A stretch of 64,000 nucleotides of DNA from JAIOQJ01 sp963718635 (lineage in GTDB: Bacteria > Planctomycetota > Planctomycetia > Gemmatales > Gemmataceae). Position numbers and translations under genes: made by a program. The DNA lies in contig OY970367.1 in the NCBI GenBank assembly GCA_963718635.1, positions 4,712,001-4,776,000 of the forward strand, given 5' to 3'. The notes under the pieces were generated by a model that did no database searches, had not been told where the DNA came from, and was given only the letters and a program-made list of their open reading frames with translations. The first letter of the stretch is position 1. Every line of letters begins with the position of its first letter. Below, in pieces: positions 1-8,708 of the stretch.

Positions 1-366
1 CCGAACGGCTTCGTGCCGGGGCGCGTCATTATGAAACCCGGATCGACATCGACGGTTCGCCGATCGAATTTCATGAAGCACATTTGGCAGGGAAAATACT
101 TCGACGACCAGATTATGACGAACAAAATCTTCGGGCTCAAGTTCATCAAGGGCAACGTCACCTGCGAAAATAGTTGGTTCGATGGCCAACCCGTCCACGC
201 CATCGACTACAGCGAAACGTCGTTGCTTTTTAAAACCTATCGCGACGAATTCCGCGAGGTGGCGCCGGGCATCTATCTCGGCGCCATGTGGAAGCGCAAC
301 GGCTGCCAGCCCAAACTGCTGACGTGGTTTGCGTTCGACGCCCGAGGAACTTGCTGCGCAAATTGA
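1..366 (+). CDS. C-terminal part of an unknown conserved protein (cut by window edge)
   Basis: The reading frame is open from the first base and ends at TGA 364-366, so the gene starts outside the window; the GTG at 13 is not needed as a start. The visible ~120 residues contain a motif YRDEFREVAPGIYLG followed by a MWKR segment and LLTWFAFDAR, a pattern that looks like a compact beta-rich domain. I do not recognise the family firmly and give no function. It stands apart from the next genes, which are on the other strand and degraded. Ordinary codon use supports a real gene. Confidence 0.6.
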   Translation, partial: PNGFVPGRVIMKPGSTSTVRRSNFMKHIWQGKYFDDQIMTNKIFGLKFIKGNVTCENSWFDGQPVHAIDYSETSLLFKTYRDEFREVAPGIYLGAMWKRNGCQPKLLTWFAFDARGTCCAN

Positions 367-489
367 ATTATTAGCTAGTGCATGGACCCAATCGCACTCG
401 AACGTTACTCACAGCCCGCGCATTAATTTGGATCCGAGCCTGTACGGTTCATTCTGTCAGCCCAGGCCGCACTCCCCTGAAAGTGCAAC

Positions 490-757
490 TCAGATACGTT
501 CGATGGGGTAACTGACGATGTAGATTTCGAGCTGATCGAAACGCTCGAGAAGCACCGGCTTGAAGTGGGCGAAAAACCGACGATTTTCCGCATCATCCTC
601 AACATCAACTACGATGCGGACCGTCGCGTCGTGATAGGTCGTTCCTTCGTGTTTCCACATCCCTTGAATCGGGTGCGCAACCCATGTTAGGCCTTCGAAA
701 TGGGCCAACAAATCTTCGCGTGTCTCGTAGAACAGCTCATCGAGAAGGAACGTCCAT
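490..757 (-). CDS. Small conserved planctomycete protein of unknown function, frameshifted near its start
   Basis: The uninterrupted part (490-711) encodes a compact protein with the blocks HPIQGMWKH, RIVVDVEDDAENRRFFAHF and a C-terminal QLEIYIVSYPIERI. I recall this as a conserved planctomycete small protein of unknown role. Reading further upstream in the same frame gives FLLDELFYETREDLLAHFEG, which fits the family, but no start codon is in frame before a stop. An ATG at 757 would supply the expected Met-Asp if one base at about 751-754 were removed. I therefore treat it as one gene with a single-base frame break; real decay is also possible since the neighbours are decayed. Confidence 0.5.
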
Positions 758-837
758 CATTGAACCTGAGCGGCAGAAGAATCTCGTAACGTCTTTTCAG
801 CGTTGTCGAGGCCCCCTATGCCGAGTTCTACAGGCGG

Positions 838-1437
838 CTATTCCCCGTTTTCGTCGGGATCCGGGGCCAAGACGGCGCGCTCGTAGATGTCCGCCAGCGG
901 CATTTCGATCTCCACTTCCGGAAGGGGCAACACCGCGTCCAAGCCCTCGTACACTTCACGCACGAAGTCTCCTTGCTTCGAGCGGCGATACACCTACAAC
1001 AAGGGCGTGTCTTATTCGACTAGCACATAAAAGCATAAGGATGGAATGGTCAGGTAGGCATCTTTCTTTTCGCCTTGGTCAAGCCGTCGAGTTTTAGCGG
1101 AAAGCACCTCAAACAGGACGCTCGGCTCGTCTTGAAACGAATCGTCTGGTGAATTGGGCCGGCAGATAATGGAGGCGTCGGGATAGTAAAAACGCACGTG
1201 CGAGGGCAGGCGCACTCGAATTTTTGTATCGGAATTGAACGAACGACACTTCTTTCCTTTGAGTCGCAAGTACAGCGTTCCGATGACGTTGGTGCCTATA
1301 AGGTTGTGCGAATTTCGCGATTCCGCCATTGCGTAGACGTAACCGCCGAGATACTCATGCTTGATATTCGACACAAGCTCTCCAGCGAGATATTCGTCAA
1401 TGCGGGTAAGCTGGATTTTTTGGCTGGGCTCATGTGG
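838..1437 (-). pseudogene. Uma2-family nuclease pseudogene with two in-frame stops
   Basis: The frame reads as a nearly full Uma2 (PD-(D/E)XK-like) protein: LTRIDEYLAGEL and KHEYLGGYVYAMA at the N-terminus, YPDASIICRP and EPSVLFEVLS in the core, then FYVLVE. There TAA (1012-1014) and, six codons on, TAG (994-996) interrupt the frame. The same frame then continues as VYRRSKQGDFVREVYEGLD, with PLPEVEIEMPLADIYER, the usual Uma2 C-terminus, to a stop at 838-840. Both internal stops fall where Gln (CAA, CAG) would be expected, so each is one C-to-T change. No good start codon is seen before an upstream stop at 1438-1440. This is decay by substitution, unlike the indel breaks elsewhere. Confidence 0.8.
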
Positions 1438-1605
1438 TTAGTCTACTCGGGTGCAGCCTCAAGAGGGTAGGCAGCGCCTCCCGAATGTCCCTGGAGCTGG
1501 AGAACGGTCCGAGTCTGTTCCCGGCTCAAGCGGGGCAGCTGGTAGATCATTACTATCTCAAACACCAGCAAATCGGCACGCAGAGACTCATCGGCAGATC
1601 CCTTG

Positions 1606-1876
1606 TTAGCGTTACGAAGATCGGCAACGGCGCCAACACCTACTCGGGCGACCACGGTCAACGGCGGCACACTCGCCCTCAGCTTTGGAACGGTCACCGC
1701 CAACATTCTTCCTAGCTCATCCGCCTTGACGCTCAACGGCGGCACGCTCCAGCTTAGAGGCACAGGCAGGCCGTCTCCAGTCTGACCGCCAACGCCAACA
1801 GCTCCATCCTCCTCGACGCCAATCAAACCCTGACGCTCGGGGCGCCGACCGCTGCTGGTTCCAATGCGCTTCCGGT
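1606..1876 (+). pseudogene. Fragment of an autotransporter-associated beta-strand repeat protein
   Basis: Across three frames the strand gives VTKIGNGANTYSG, then TTVNGGTLALSFG and SSALTLNGGTLQLRGTG, then SSILLDANQTLTLGA. These are typical autotransporter-associated beta-strand (PATR, PF12951-like) repeats with the Gly-rich NGGTL signature. The frame changes near 1650 and near 1770-1785. No start, passenger or beta-barrel domain is present, so this is a leftover of a large surface protein. The stretch 1440-1605 before it shows nothing I can identify. Confidence 0.65.
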
Positions 1877-1907
1877 TTGTGCGCGGCGGTTAGCGTTGCG
1901 GGACCAT

Positions 1908-1934
1908 CGCTTACGCCCCTGGCTCGGATAACGC
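1908..1934. repeat. Dispersed GCTTACGC..GGCTCGGAT repeat, degenerate copy
   Basis: A degenerate copy of the palindromic element also found at 7742-7767 and 59937-59961 (core CATCCGGCTCGGATG). Here the core reads CCCTGGCTCGGATAACGC. It sits just downstream of the broken autotransporter fragment and next to the recJ stop codon. Confidence 0.45.
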
Positions 1935-1938
1935 AGTC

Positions 1939-3776
1939 CTAGCCGAACTTTGCCGTAGAACCCGCCTGAAAGTCGACGACATGCAATTCCACGTTGCGAC
2001 GGCCTTGCCACTCGTTCACGACTGGTGAATAGGCCAGGCAACAACGGCCGGCGTCGGACATGAGTTCTTCGAGGCGGTCGCTCATGCCGAAGGCGACCGC
2101 TCGAATCTTCGTCGGGCCTTGTCGAACTTGAAAACTAAGGTGCTTTTCGTTCTGGCCGATTTTCTTCGGCTCGCCGACGATCTCGAGGCCGCCGGTCATG
2201 AACCTCGGCTTCGGATTTTGGGCGCCGTAAGGTTCGAGCTTCGCCACATCGTTCATCAGGCCGAGGGTGAGCATCGCCAGCGGCGACTTCGGCATCGAGA
2301 TTCAAACAGGGCGCAGGCGGAACACCTGTCGGGAAATGCTTGGCCGCGTAAGCGTAAAAGCGATCGCGGAATGCGCTAATGCGCGTCGGCATGATCTTGA
2401 AGCCGGCTGCCATCGCATGGCCGCCGTGGCCGAGCAGATGTTCTTCGCACGCTTTTAATGCGCGATGCAGTTCAAAGCCCGGGATGGAACGGCCGGACCC
2501 GGTGACGATCGGCTGGCCTTCTTTGGCGGCAATGATTAAGACGGGCCGACCGATGTGATCGACAATGCGCCCGGCCACAATGCCAATGACGCCGGCATGC
2601 CATTCCGGATGCGACAGCACTGCCGCCGGCATCTTGGCCATATCTTCGCCTTCGAGCATCTCCTTGGCCTGATGCACCATACGGCGTTCGAGCGTCTGCC
2701 GGGAGCTGTTTTCATTCTCAAGATGCTGGGCGATCTCCTTCGCGCGAAGGGCGTTGGCCGTCGTCAACATCTCGACAACGAGGCCGGCATAGCCGAGCCG
2801 GCCGGCGGCGTTCATGCGCGGCGCCAGACGAAAGCCGATGTCCTCCGCCCGCAGTTGCGGCGTAGCCGCCAAGCCTGCCGATTCGATCAATGCCTTCATG
2901 CCCATCGGCGGCTGCGCGGCAGCCGAGCCAGACCCGCACGAACGTAGATGCGGTTTTCGTCTTGCAAGGGTACGACATCGGCGACTAAGCCAAGTGCAGC
3001 GAGTGCCAGGGCATCCATCAGGAATTCGCGAAGCGCGGTGATACTTTTTCGCTGCCGCTGACCTTTGTCGCCAAGGCCCAAGCTAGTTTGAAAGCCACGC
3101 CGGCGCCCGACAATTCACCGAACGGATAGCTGGTTCCCGGCAGCCGAGGATGCACCAGCACATCGGCTGCGGGGAGCGTTTCCTTCATCTCGTGGTGATC
3201 GGTGATAATCAGTTCCAAGCCGAGCCGGCGGGCTTCGTCGGCTTCTTCGATGCTGGAAATGCCGCAATCGACGGTGACAACGACTTGAACGCCCTTGGCC
3301 GCCAGCGTGCGCAGGGCTTCAGCTGTTCAGACCATAGCCTTCTTCGAGCCGATGGGGAACATAAAACTCGACCGATGCTTCGGAGACAGATGCAACAACC
3401 CCCAAAGAATGGCAGTGCCGGTGACGCCATCGACGTCGTAATCGCCGTAGATGCAGATGCGCTTTTTAGCCGAGATGGCGAGCACCAAGCGCTCGACGGC
3501 TTCCGGTATTCCAGGCAACGAAGCAGGCGGATGCAGCCCGTTCAACGGAGCATCGAGAAAGCGTTTGCCGGCAACCGCGGTGCGGACGCCGCGATTGAGC
3601 AGCAATTGCGCCACGATCGGCGAGACGCTCATCTCGCCCGCTAGCGCTGCAATGCCGGCTTCATCGTGCGGCGGCATCCGCCAAAGTTTGGTGATCGCAG
3701 GCAAAGAGGGGTCTCCAGTGAAATGACTACATGAATTCGGGCTGAGATTCGCATTTGGCGCCACCGGGAGCGTCAC
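1939..3776 (-). CDS. recJ: Single-stranded-DNA-specific 5'-3' exonuclease RecJ, broken by about five frameshifts
   Basis: RecJ degrades single-stranded DNA 5' to 3' in recombination, base-excision and mismatch repair. All family blocks are present in order although in different frames: DHH motif I in ICIYGDYDVDGVTG, FYVPHRLEEGYGLN, TVDCGI, the LIITDHHEMKE motif, RMNAAGRLG, the DHHA1 motif GGHAMAAGF, and the C-terminal OB-like region beginning LEPYGAQNPKPRF. Frame changes fall near 3365, 3325, 3055, 2915 and 2285. Because every block is intact between breaks, sequence error is as likely as decay. The GTG start at 3776 lies inside an inverted repeat, so the true start may be internal, close to the LWRMPP segment. 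Confidence 0.85.
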
Positions 3777-3838
3777 CGGAGAAAGATCTCAAAAGCTGAT
3801 CGAATCTCCAGTCGCTGACGCTCCCGGCTCGCCAAATT
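3753..3838. repeat. Inverted repeat with CCGGGAGCGTCA arms
   Basis: Arms at 3753-3778 and 3813-3838 (ATTTGGCG..CCGGGAGCGTCA..CG) are nearly perfect reverse complements around a 34-base loop. It lies between the M28 peptidase stop and recJ and overlaps the annotated recJ start. A lone arm of the same family (GGCGAGCCGGGAGCGT) occurs at about 25994-26009, so this is a dispersed element. Confidence 0.7.
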
Positions 3839-3855
3839 CAGTTGCAGCGCAAAGG

Positions 3856-5818
3856 TCACCCCTTCGGCGGCGCCAGTGGCAACGGAGTGATTTTGATTGG
3901 GATCTTCTTCTCGCCGCGCAGGACGACGAATTCGATGGGTTCGCCGCCTTTCTGGCCGCCCATTACTTTCATATAGCCGGACATGTTGCGCACTGGTTGC
4001 CCCGCGATCTCGACAATCCAGTCGCCTTCTTTGAGGCCACCTTTGAAGGCGGGCCCCTCGGGAGTGACGCCGCCGACAAGCACCCCCTTGCTTTGGTCGT
4101 CGTCGTAATCGCCCGGCACAAAGCGGATGGATGGAATGCCTCGCGGCGTGCCGCTCGGTGGATCATCCTTGCCCGGCTTCACGGCCACATACTCCGGCCG
4201 CTTCACCTCGGTCGACAGGTCTAAAATGAGTTCTTCAACCATATCGACGACTTTCTTCATCCCTTCGAGATTGATGGTTTCAGGCTTGTCGGTGGGCCGA
4301 TGATATTCCGCATGCAGCCCGGTGAAGAAGAAGAAGACGGGCACGCCTTTGACGTAAAAAGAGGTGTGATCGCTCGGCCCCGTGCCGCTGCGCGTTTTCT
4401 TGATGTTGAAGTGATACTTCTGATTCAGACTGTCAGTGAGCGATTCGAAGTTTTTCGCCGAGCCGAGACCGCCGATCTCCAGCACGTCGCGCGACTCGGC
4501 CGTCGTGACACGAAGGAGCCCTTCTGCAAAGCGAGGGGCAACAATTGGTCGCCACCAGGCGAGACCGATCAGCTTGGCAAGTTCGGCCTTCCTCAGGTCG
4601 CGGTCGTCGCGGAGACGGCCGACCATATCGAGGTTGACCATCGCCACGGTGTCTTTGAGCGGAAAGAGCGGGTTCTTGCAATAGTACGCGGAGCCAATCA
4701 GGCCGCGCTCCTCGCCGCTGAAGAGGATGAACACGAGGCGACGCCCTTCGCGGTCTTTGATTGCCGAAAAACGACGCGCCAGTTCGATTACCGACGTGGT
4801 GCCCGAAGCATTGTCGTCGGCGCCGTAGTGAATCTCCTTGCTGCCTTTGGCGAGGCTGCCGCGTTCGCCTCGGCCAAGATGATCGTAATGGGCGCCAATC
4901 ACGACGGTTTCGTTGGCGAGCGGGCCTTTGCCTTCAAGAACGCCGACGATGTTTTTCGCCTTGAACTCGGTTCGAACGACGGTCGTTTCCAGGCTGGCAC
5001 TGTATCCTATTATCTCCAAACTCTGGGGCTTGAGATCCTTATCAATTGCAGCCTCCAACTTCGCGACCGTTGTCTCTGACCCAAGAAGGAGTCGGTCAAC
5101 TAATTCTCGGCGGACATGGAACACGGGGAAGGGAGCGCTGCCGCCTCCCTGGGCATATTCGAACGGCATCAGCGGATCGTCCTTGCCGGCCATCGAAGCA
5201 TCGTTGACGAGAATCAATCCGACTGCCTTGTGCGCTTTCGGCTGCGGCAATCTTCGCGAGCAGCGGGGCATGGTTCGCCGCTTCGGGAAAAGGCTTTTCT
5301 TTGTTCCCTACCCGCGGCGTCTGCCGAATGCAAATGACCACTTTTCCCTTCACATCGATGTTGGCATAATCGTCGTAGGCTTTGCTGCTGATGCCATAGC
5401 CGGCGAAGACAAGATCGGCCGATACTTTGCCCGTGCCGGTCAACCCGCAAATGGTGTATTCCTTGTTTAGAACGGGGTCAATGCCCGCGCCCGCGTCCGA
5501 GCCGTTGACGAAGCGAAGCTTATTCGGCGTGCTCAACTTGGATGCCCCTGCCACGGTAAACGGTTGGAAGTAGCTGCCGTCGGCCATGGCAGGCTTCAAG
5601 CCGATTTCCTTCAACTGGCCGGCGATGAAATCGGCGGCTTTATTAATGCCGTCTGTTTCAATGCCGCGTCCTTCGCACTCGGGACTCGCGAGAAAGAAGA
5701 TGTCTTTCTTCATTCGTTCGAGCGAAGAAGGATTAAGCTCCGCAGCAGGTAACGGTCTTCCCGACGACAGGGAGAGCAACAGCACAATGCAGACTTTAGC
5801 GGTCACGTTCGAAGACAT
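3856..5818 (-). CDS. Secreted M28-family metallopeptidase with C-terminal PDZ domain (one frameshift)
   Basis: Start ATG 5818 gives a signal peptide (VCIVLLLSLSSGRPLPAA), then a domain consistent with a PA insert (DLVFAGYGI, GKVVICIRQTP). After a frame break near 5240 comes the M28 di-zinc peptidase core: GAHYDHLGRG (His-x-Asp), GADDNASGT (Asp), FSGEERGLIGS (Glu-Glu), NLDMVGR (Asp) and DHTSFYVKGVPVF (His). The last ~100 residues form a PDZ domain (GPAFKGGLKEGDWIVEIAG). It is probably an exported aminopeptidase. It follows the sigma/anti-sigma genes on the same strand, about 70 bases after the coiled-coil gene, so it may share their transcript. Confidence 0.88.
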
Positions 5819-5889
5819 GCGCGAGTCCTTCAAAAAGCAGTAAGTTGAACGGCAGCAGAATAAATGGCGAGACCGATCCGAATCGAGAA

Positions 5890-7030
5890 TCACTTCTTTG
5901 TCTGTTTGGCGAAAGCGGTCCCAAATTTCCGGTTTGCCGGGCAGCATCCAACCCGGTACGAAGAGGCGATATTGCCGAGCGAGATCCATCACGGCCCGGG
6001 GGTACTCCGGCCATTTGCCTTGGGCTTCCTGCAATTTAGCCAAATCTCGGCGAGCTTGCTCGGGTTTCTCACCCTTCTCTGCTTTTTTCAGCAAGGGCTC
6101 CAGTCGTTCGCTGATGAATGTCTGCACCTCGGCCGGCATCTCTTCTTTGTTTCGCGGGCCAAACGCCTCCGGCAAGACCAGATGATGAAGGTGCGCATAT
6201 TCGTTTACGGCGATTGCGAAATCAGGCCAACGTCCGACTTGATTCTGCAATTCTTTCGGCAGGCCGGGCGTCTTCTTTTTCATGATAAGCGACTGTTTGA
6301 TCTGCGACTGAACACCCTTCGGCAGATTATTATAATTGCTAGGCCCATTCTGCGGCCCGGGCAACAGGGGATAGCGGTCCGCCAGATCGACGACGACGCT
6401 CAAATAGCGGAATGGCCGATCCTCTTGGAACGATTCGCCCGCTTTAACAAGGCGATCGCGCTCGGCAGCAGGCAACTGCGGGCCGAGATTGCGGACAAAG
6501 GCGTCCAACAGCTGGCGCCCTTCGCCTGCTTGCAACACCGTCAGAAAACTGTCAGTCTGAATTTCTTTCCAGTTACGGCGGACGAATTCCCACTCCTCGC
6601 GCCGTTCGCGCTGTTCTTCCCGCCACAGTTCGACGAGATGAATGCGCTCGGACGGCGATGCCTTCGCATATTTATCGCGATAAATCTTCGGCTGGGCGTC
6701 GATCCAATCGCGTTCTTTCAATTCTTCAATGACCTTCAAACGCTCGTGCGTGGTACTCGCATCAACGACGCGTTTGCGTTCTTTTTCTGGCAGATGCGCC
6801 AGCCACCAGGTGTAATTATCCATCACTTTTTGCAGTCGTTCCTGCTGTTCCGGATCGAGCGCGTGCAGATCACGATCGAGCGCGCGCAGCTGCTGTTGCC
6901 GTGCGGAGGGCAGCGATTGAAGCAACGCGAATTGCTCACGCAGAAAGGCAACATCGTCCGGCTGAGATGCCAGAGCGATCGCCGCTGCCGCCGTGCAGCC
7001 GAGCGACAACAGCGCACTTTTGGTGTTCAT
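5890..7030 (-). CDS. Secreted charged helical protein, DUF3106-like, in the sigma factor operon
   Basis: A signal peptide (ALLSLGCTAAAAIALAS) is followed by ~350 residues rich in Glu, Arg, Leu and Gln, with repeated helical segments such as LPSARQQQLRALDRDL, DPEQQERLQKVMDNY and LPEKERKRVV, resembling DUF3106-type proteins. The ATG overlaps the anti-sigma stop by four bases (ATGA), a sign of translational coupling. Read strictly, the frame runs on into the next gene. A TGA at 5890-5892 in the neighbouring frame, giving a QTKK end, is the natural stop if one base is in error near the C-terminus. Function unknown; a periplasmic partner of the sigma/anti-sigma system is an inference. Confidence 0.65.
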
Positions 7031-7662
7031 TTGGGCTCCTCGCGAACAACGGGCGCCTGCTCGACGCCGAAGAGATCGGGGCTATCGAGCGCCTCGAGAA
7101 ACTCCAAATCATCGACGTGGCGATAGGCGCGCAAATTCTGCAACAAACGTCGTTCGGAGAGAATTTTGGCGTCTTGCTCGCGCTCGTCCATGGCACGCAG
7201 CCGTTCGGCGATCTGACCCCTGACGACGAAGCCAGCGCCAGCGAGGCCAAATATGGAAATCGTCCATAAGGCAGCGGAAATCAAACGCTGTCTCACACTC
7301 TTCGCAACCGGCGCCATCGGGATAGGGGCGGTCGAACTGGTGCGAAGCGCGGCCGGCGCAAGGCCGTTGATAGTCGGCGCCGTCGGACTTGTCTGTCGCA
7401 GTGGTTCGATCCGTGACAACGTCCGTTCCGTGAAATTAGGCGAGGGCTCGGGACGTGGTAAATGATCGAGCAAATCCCACGTCCGTTTCAGCGAATCGGC
7501 TTCGGCTCGAACTTTCGAATTGATGCTGATTTTGGCGCTGACTGCCTCGTTACGCTGAGGATCGAGTTCGCCGTCGAGGTAAGCGACCAGCTCGGCGGTT
7601 AACTCGTCGGTTGCGTCAGGCGCACGGTCTTCAGCACCGGGTTGGGGGCGTTTGTCGTCCAT
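7027..7662 (-). CDS. Membrane-anchored anti-sigma factor
   Basis: About 210 residues: an acidic N-terminal region with ELVAYLDGELDPQRNEAV (the zinc-finger-like anti-sigma layout, but without a clear HxxxCxxC), a Pro/Ser/Thr-rich linker, one membrane helix (LISAALWTISIFGLAGAGFVV) and a charged C-terminal tail. It lies 82 bases after an ECF sigma gene on the same strand, the usual pairing in which the anti-sigma factor holds the sigma factor at the membrane. TTG 7698 and ATG 7692 are alternative starts; MDDKRPQ at 7662 is preferred by resemblance to related proteins. Its stop overlaps the next start. Confidence 0.75.
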   Translation of the reverse strand: MDDKRPQPGAEDRAPDATDELTAELVAYLDGELDPQRNEAVSAKISINSKVRAEADSLKRTWDLLDHLPRPEPSPNFTERTLSRIEPLRQTSPTAPTINGLAPAALRTSSTAPIPMAPVAKSVRQRLISAALWTISIFGLAGAGFVVRGQIAERLRAMDEREQDAKILSERRLLQNLRAYRHVDDLEFLEALDSPDLFGVEQAPVVREEPK

Positions 7663-7741
7663 ACGTAAAATCCAGAGGTCAACCTCGTTCATAGGCAAAT
7701 GGTGGGTTGCGCAAAGCCTTCACCCACCCTGCCTGATCCGT

Positions 7742-7767
7742 CGCTTACGCATCCGGCTCGGATGCGT
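7742..7767. repeat. Dispersed GCATCCGAGCCGGATGC palindrome that supplies a gene end
   Basis: The palindrome core CGCATCCGGCTCGGATGCG plus flanking GCTTACGC matches copies at 1908-1934 and 59937-59961. On the minus strand it encodes the last residues (ASEPDA) and TAA stop of the ECF sigma factor. Confidence 0.7.
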
Positions 7768-8389
7768 CTTCATCATCAACTGCTTGGGGCACCGCTTCGC
7801 CATCCATGTAAACGTAATCCTGCAATTCCTCGCGAAGGCGGGCACGCGCTCGGCTCAAAAGAGATTTTACCGCCTTGCTCGACAATTCCATTACCTCGGC
7901 GATCTCGGCGTAACCCATATCCTCGAATTTATTGAGGATCACCGCCATCTTTTGCCGTTCGTTCAACTGATCCAGCGCGAGACGGATGTGCGCGGTCAGC
8001 TCGGCGTGCTGCAAAGAAGTCGAAGGCGCTGCATCGCGGTTGCGGACCATCTGTTCGGCGGGTCGGGGGCCTAGCGGTCCCGACTCGTGAATATCGAGCG
8101 GCACCGATTTTTTCCGCCGCCGGTTGCGTAAGGTGTTCAAAGCCAGATTGTTGGCGATGGTGAACAGCCACGTCGAGAACTTCGCCTTGGGCGTATACTT
8201 TTTGCGCGTGCGATAGACCCGCAGAAAGACCTCCTGGGCCAGATCCTCGGCCTCTTCCGTGTTGCCGAGCAAGTGGTGCATGATGCCCACCAGACGGTGC
8301 TGGAAGGCCCCAACGAGTTCGGGAAACGCTGAGGCATCATCGTCGCGGACGCGCAGCATCAGCCGGATGTCCGGATCGCGCATGGCCAT
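7745..8389 (-). CDS. ECF-type RNA polymerase sigma factor
   Basis: Sigma-70 region 2 is seen in LVGAFQHRLVGIMHHLLGN.. followed by EEAEDLAQEVFLRVYR and FSTWLFTIANNLALNTLRNRRR. Region 4 is seen in LDQLNERQKMAVILNKFED, MGYAEIAEVMELSSKAVKS and LLSRARARLREEL. The start MAMRDPD at 8389 gives the standard ECF length of ~215 residues; METKLSW at 8434 is an alternative, while the longer frame to 8665 has no sigma-like sequence. It heads a minus-strand run with the anti-sigma factor and a secreted protein. The C-terminal ASEPDA and stop come from a dispersed repeat. Confidence 0.9.
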   Translation of the reverse strand: MAMRDPDIRLMLRVRDDDASAFPELVGAFQHRLVGIMHHLLGNTEEAEDLAQEVFLRVYRTRKKYTPKAKFSTWLFTIANNLALNTLRNRRRKKSVPLDIHESGPLGPRPAEQMVRNRDAAPSTSLQHAELTAHIRLALDQLNERQKMAVILNKFEDMGYAEIAEVMELSSKAVKSLLSRARARLREELQDYVYMDGEAVPQAVDDEDASEPDA

Positions 8390-8708
8390 TTGGTGCGCTG
8401 GTCTGACCAATCGCCACGACAGCTTTGTCTCCATTGGAACCCGGCCGCATTCGAGAAGTATCGTTTTTCGCGGTTCAATCAAGTTACAGGCGTGGCCGTT
8501 GAAATGCCAGCGCTTTAGCGGGCAGCCGCACATAATAGCATATGCCCGGCTGGAGTCGTCGCGTTTGTTGGGAACAAAAAGTCTTTTTCTCGCGTCTGAA
8601 GTTGTGTAGAATGGAAAAAGGACGGGTGAACCCCTTCTCTTCGCATACGATTTCCGTTTTATCATCTTCGTGAATTCACAGGTTTTTCTCGGCCTGGAGC
8701 CGTTCGCT
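8390..8708. other. Divergent intergenic region between sigma factor and TPR gene
   Basis: About 320 bases separate two divergently transcribed genes, so both promoters should lie here. I see AT-richer tracts around 8575-8665 but no promoter convincing enough to name, and no RNA gene. Confidence 0.5.

Noticed and set aside
684..1097. 137-residue plus-strand frame
   Set aside because: Arg/Pro-rich shadow of the Uma2 pseudogene on the other strand.
5096..7030. A single 644-residue gene on the minus strand
   Set aside because: Its first part is the coiled-coil protein and its last part the N-terminus of the M28 peptidase with its own signal peptide; the join is a read-through across the intergenic gap.
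5864..7126. 420-residue open frame on the plus strand
   Set aside because: It is antisense to the coiled-coil and anti-sigma genes, lacks any domain and has skewed composition.
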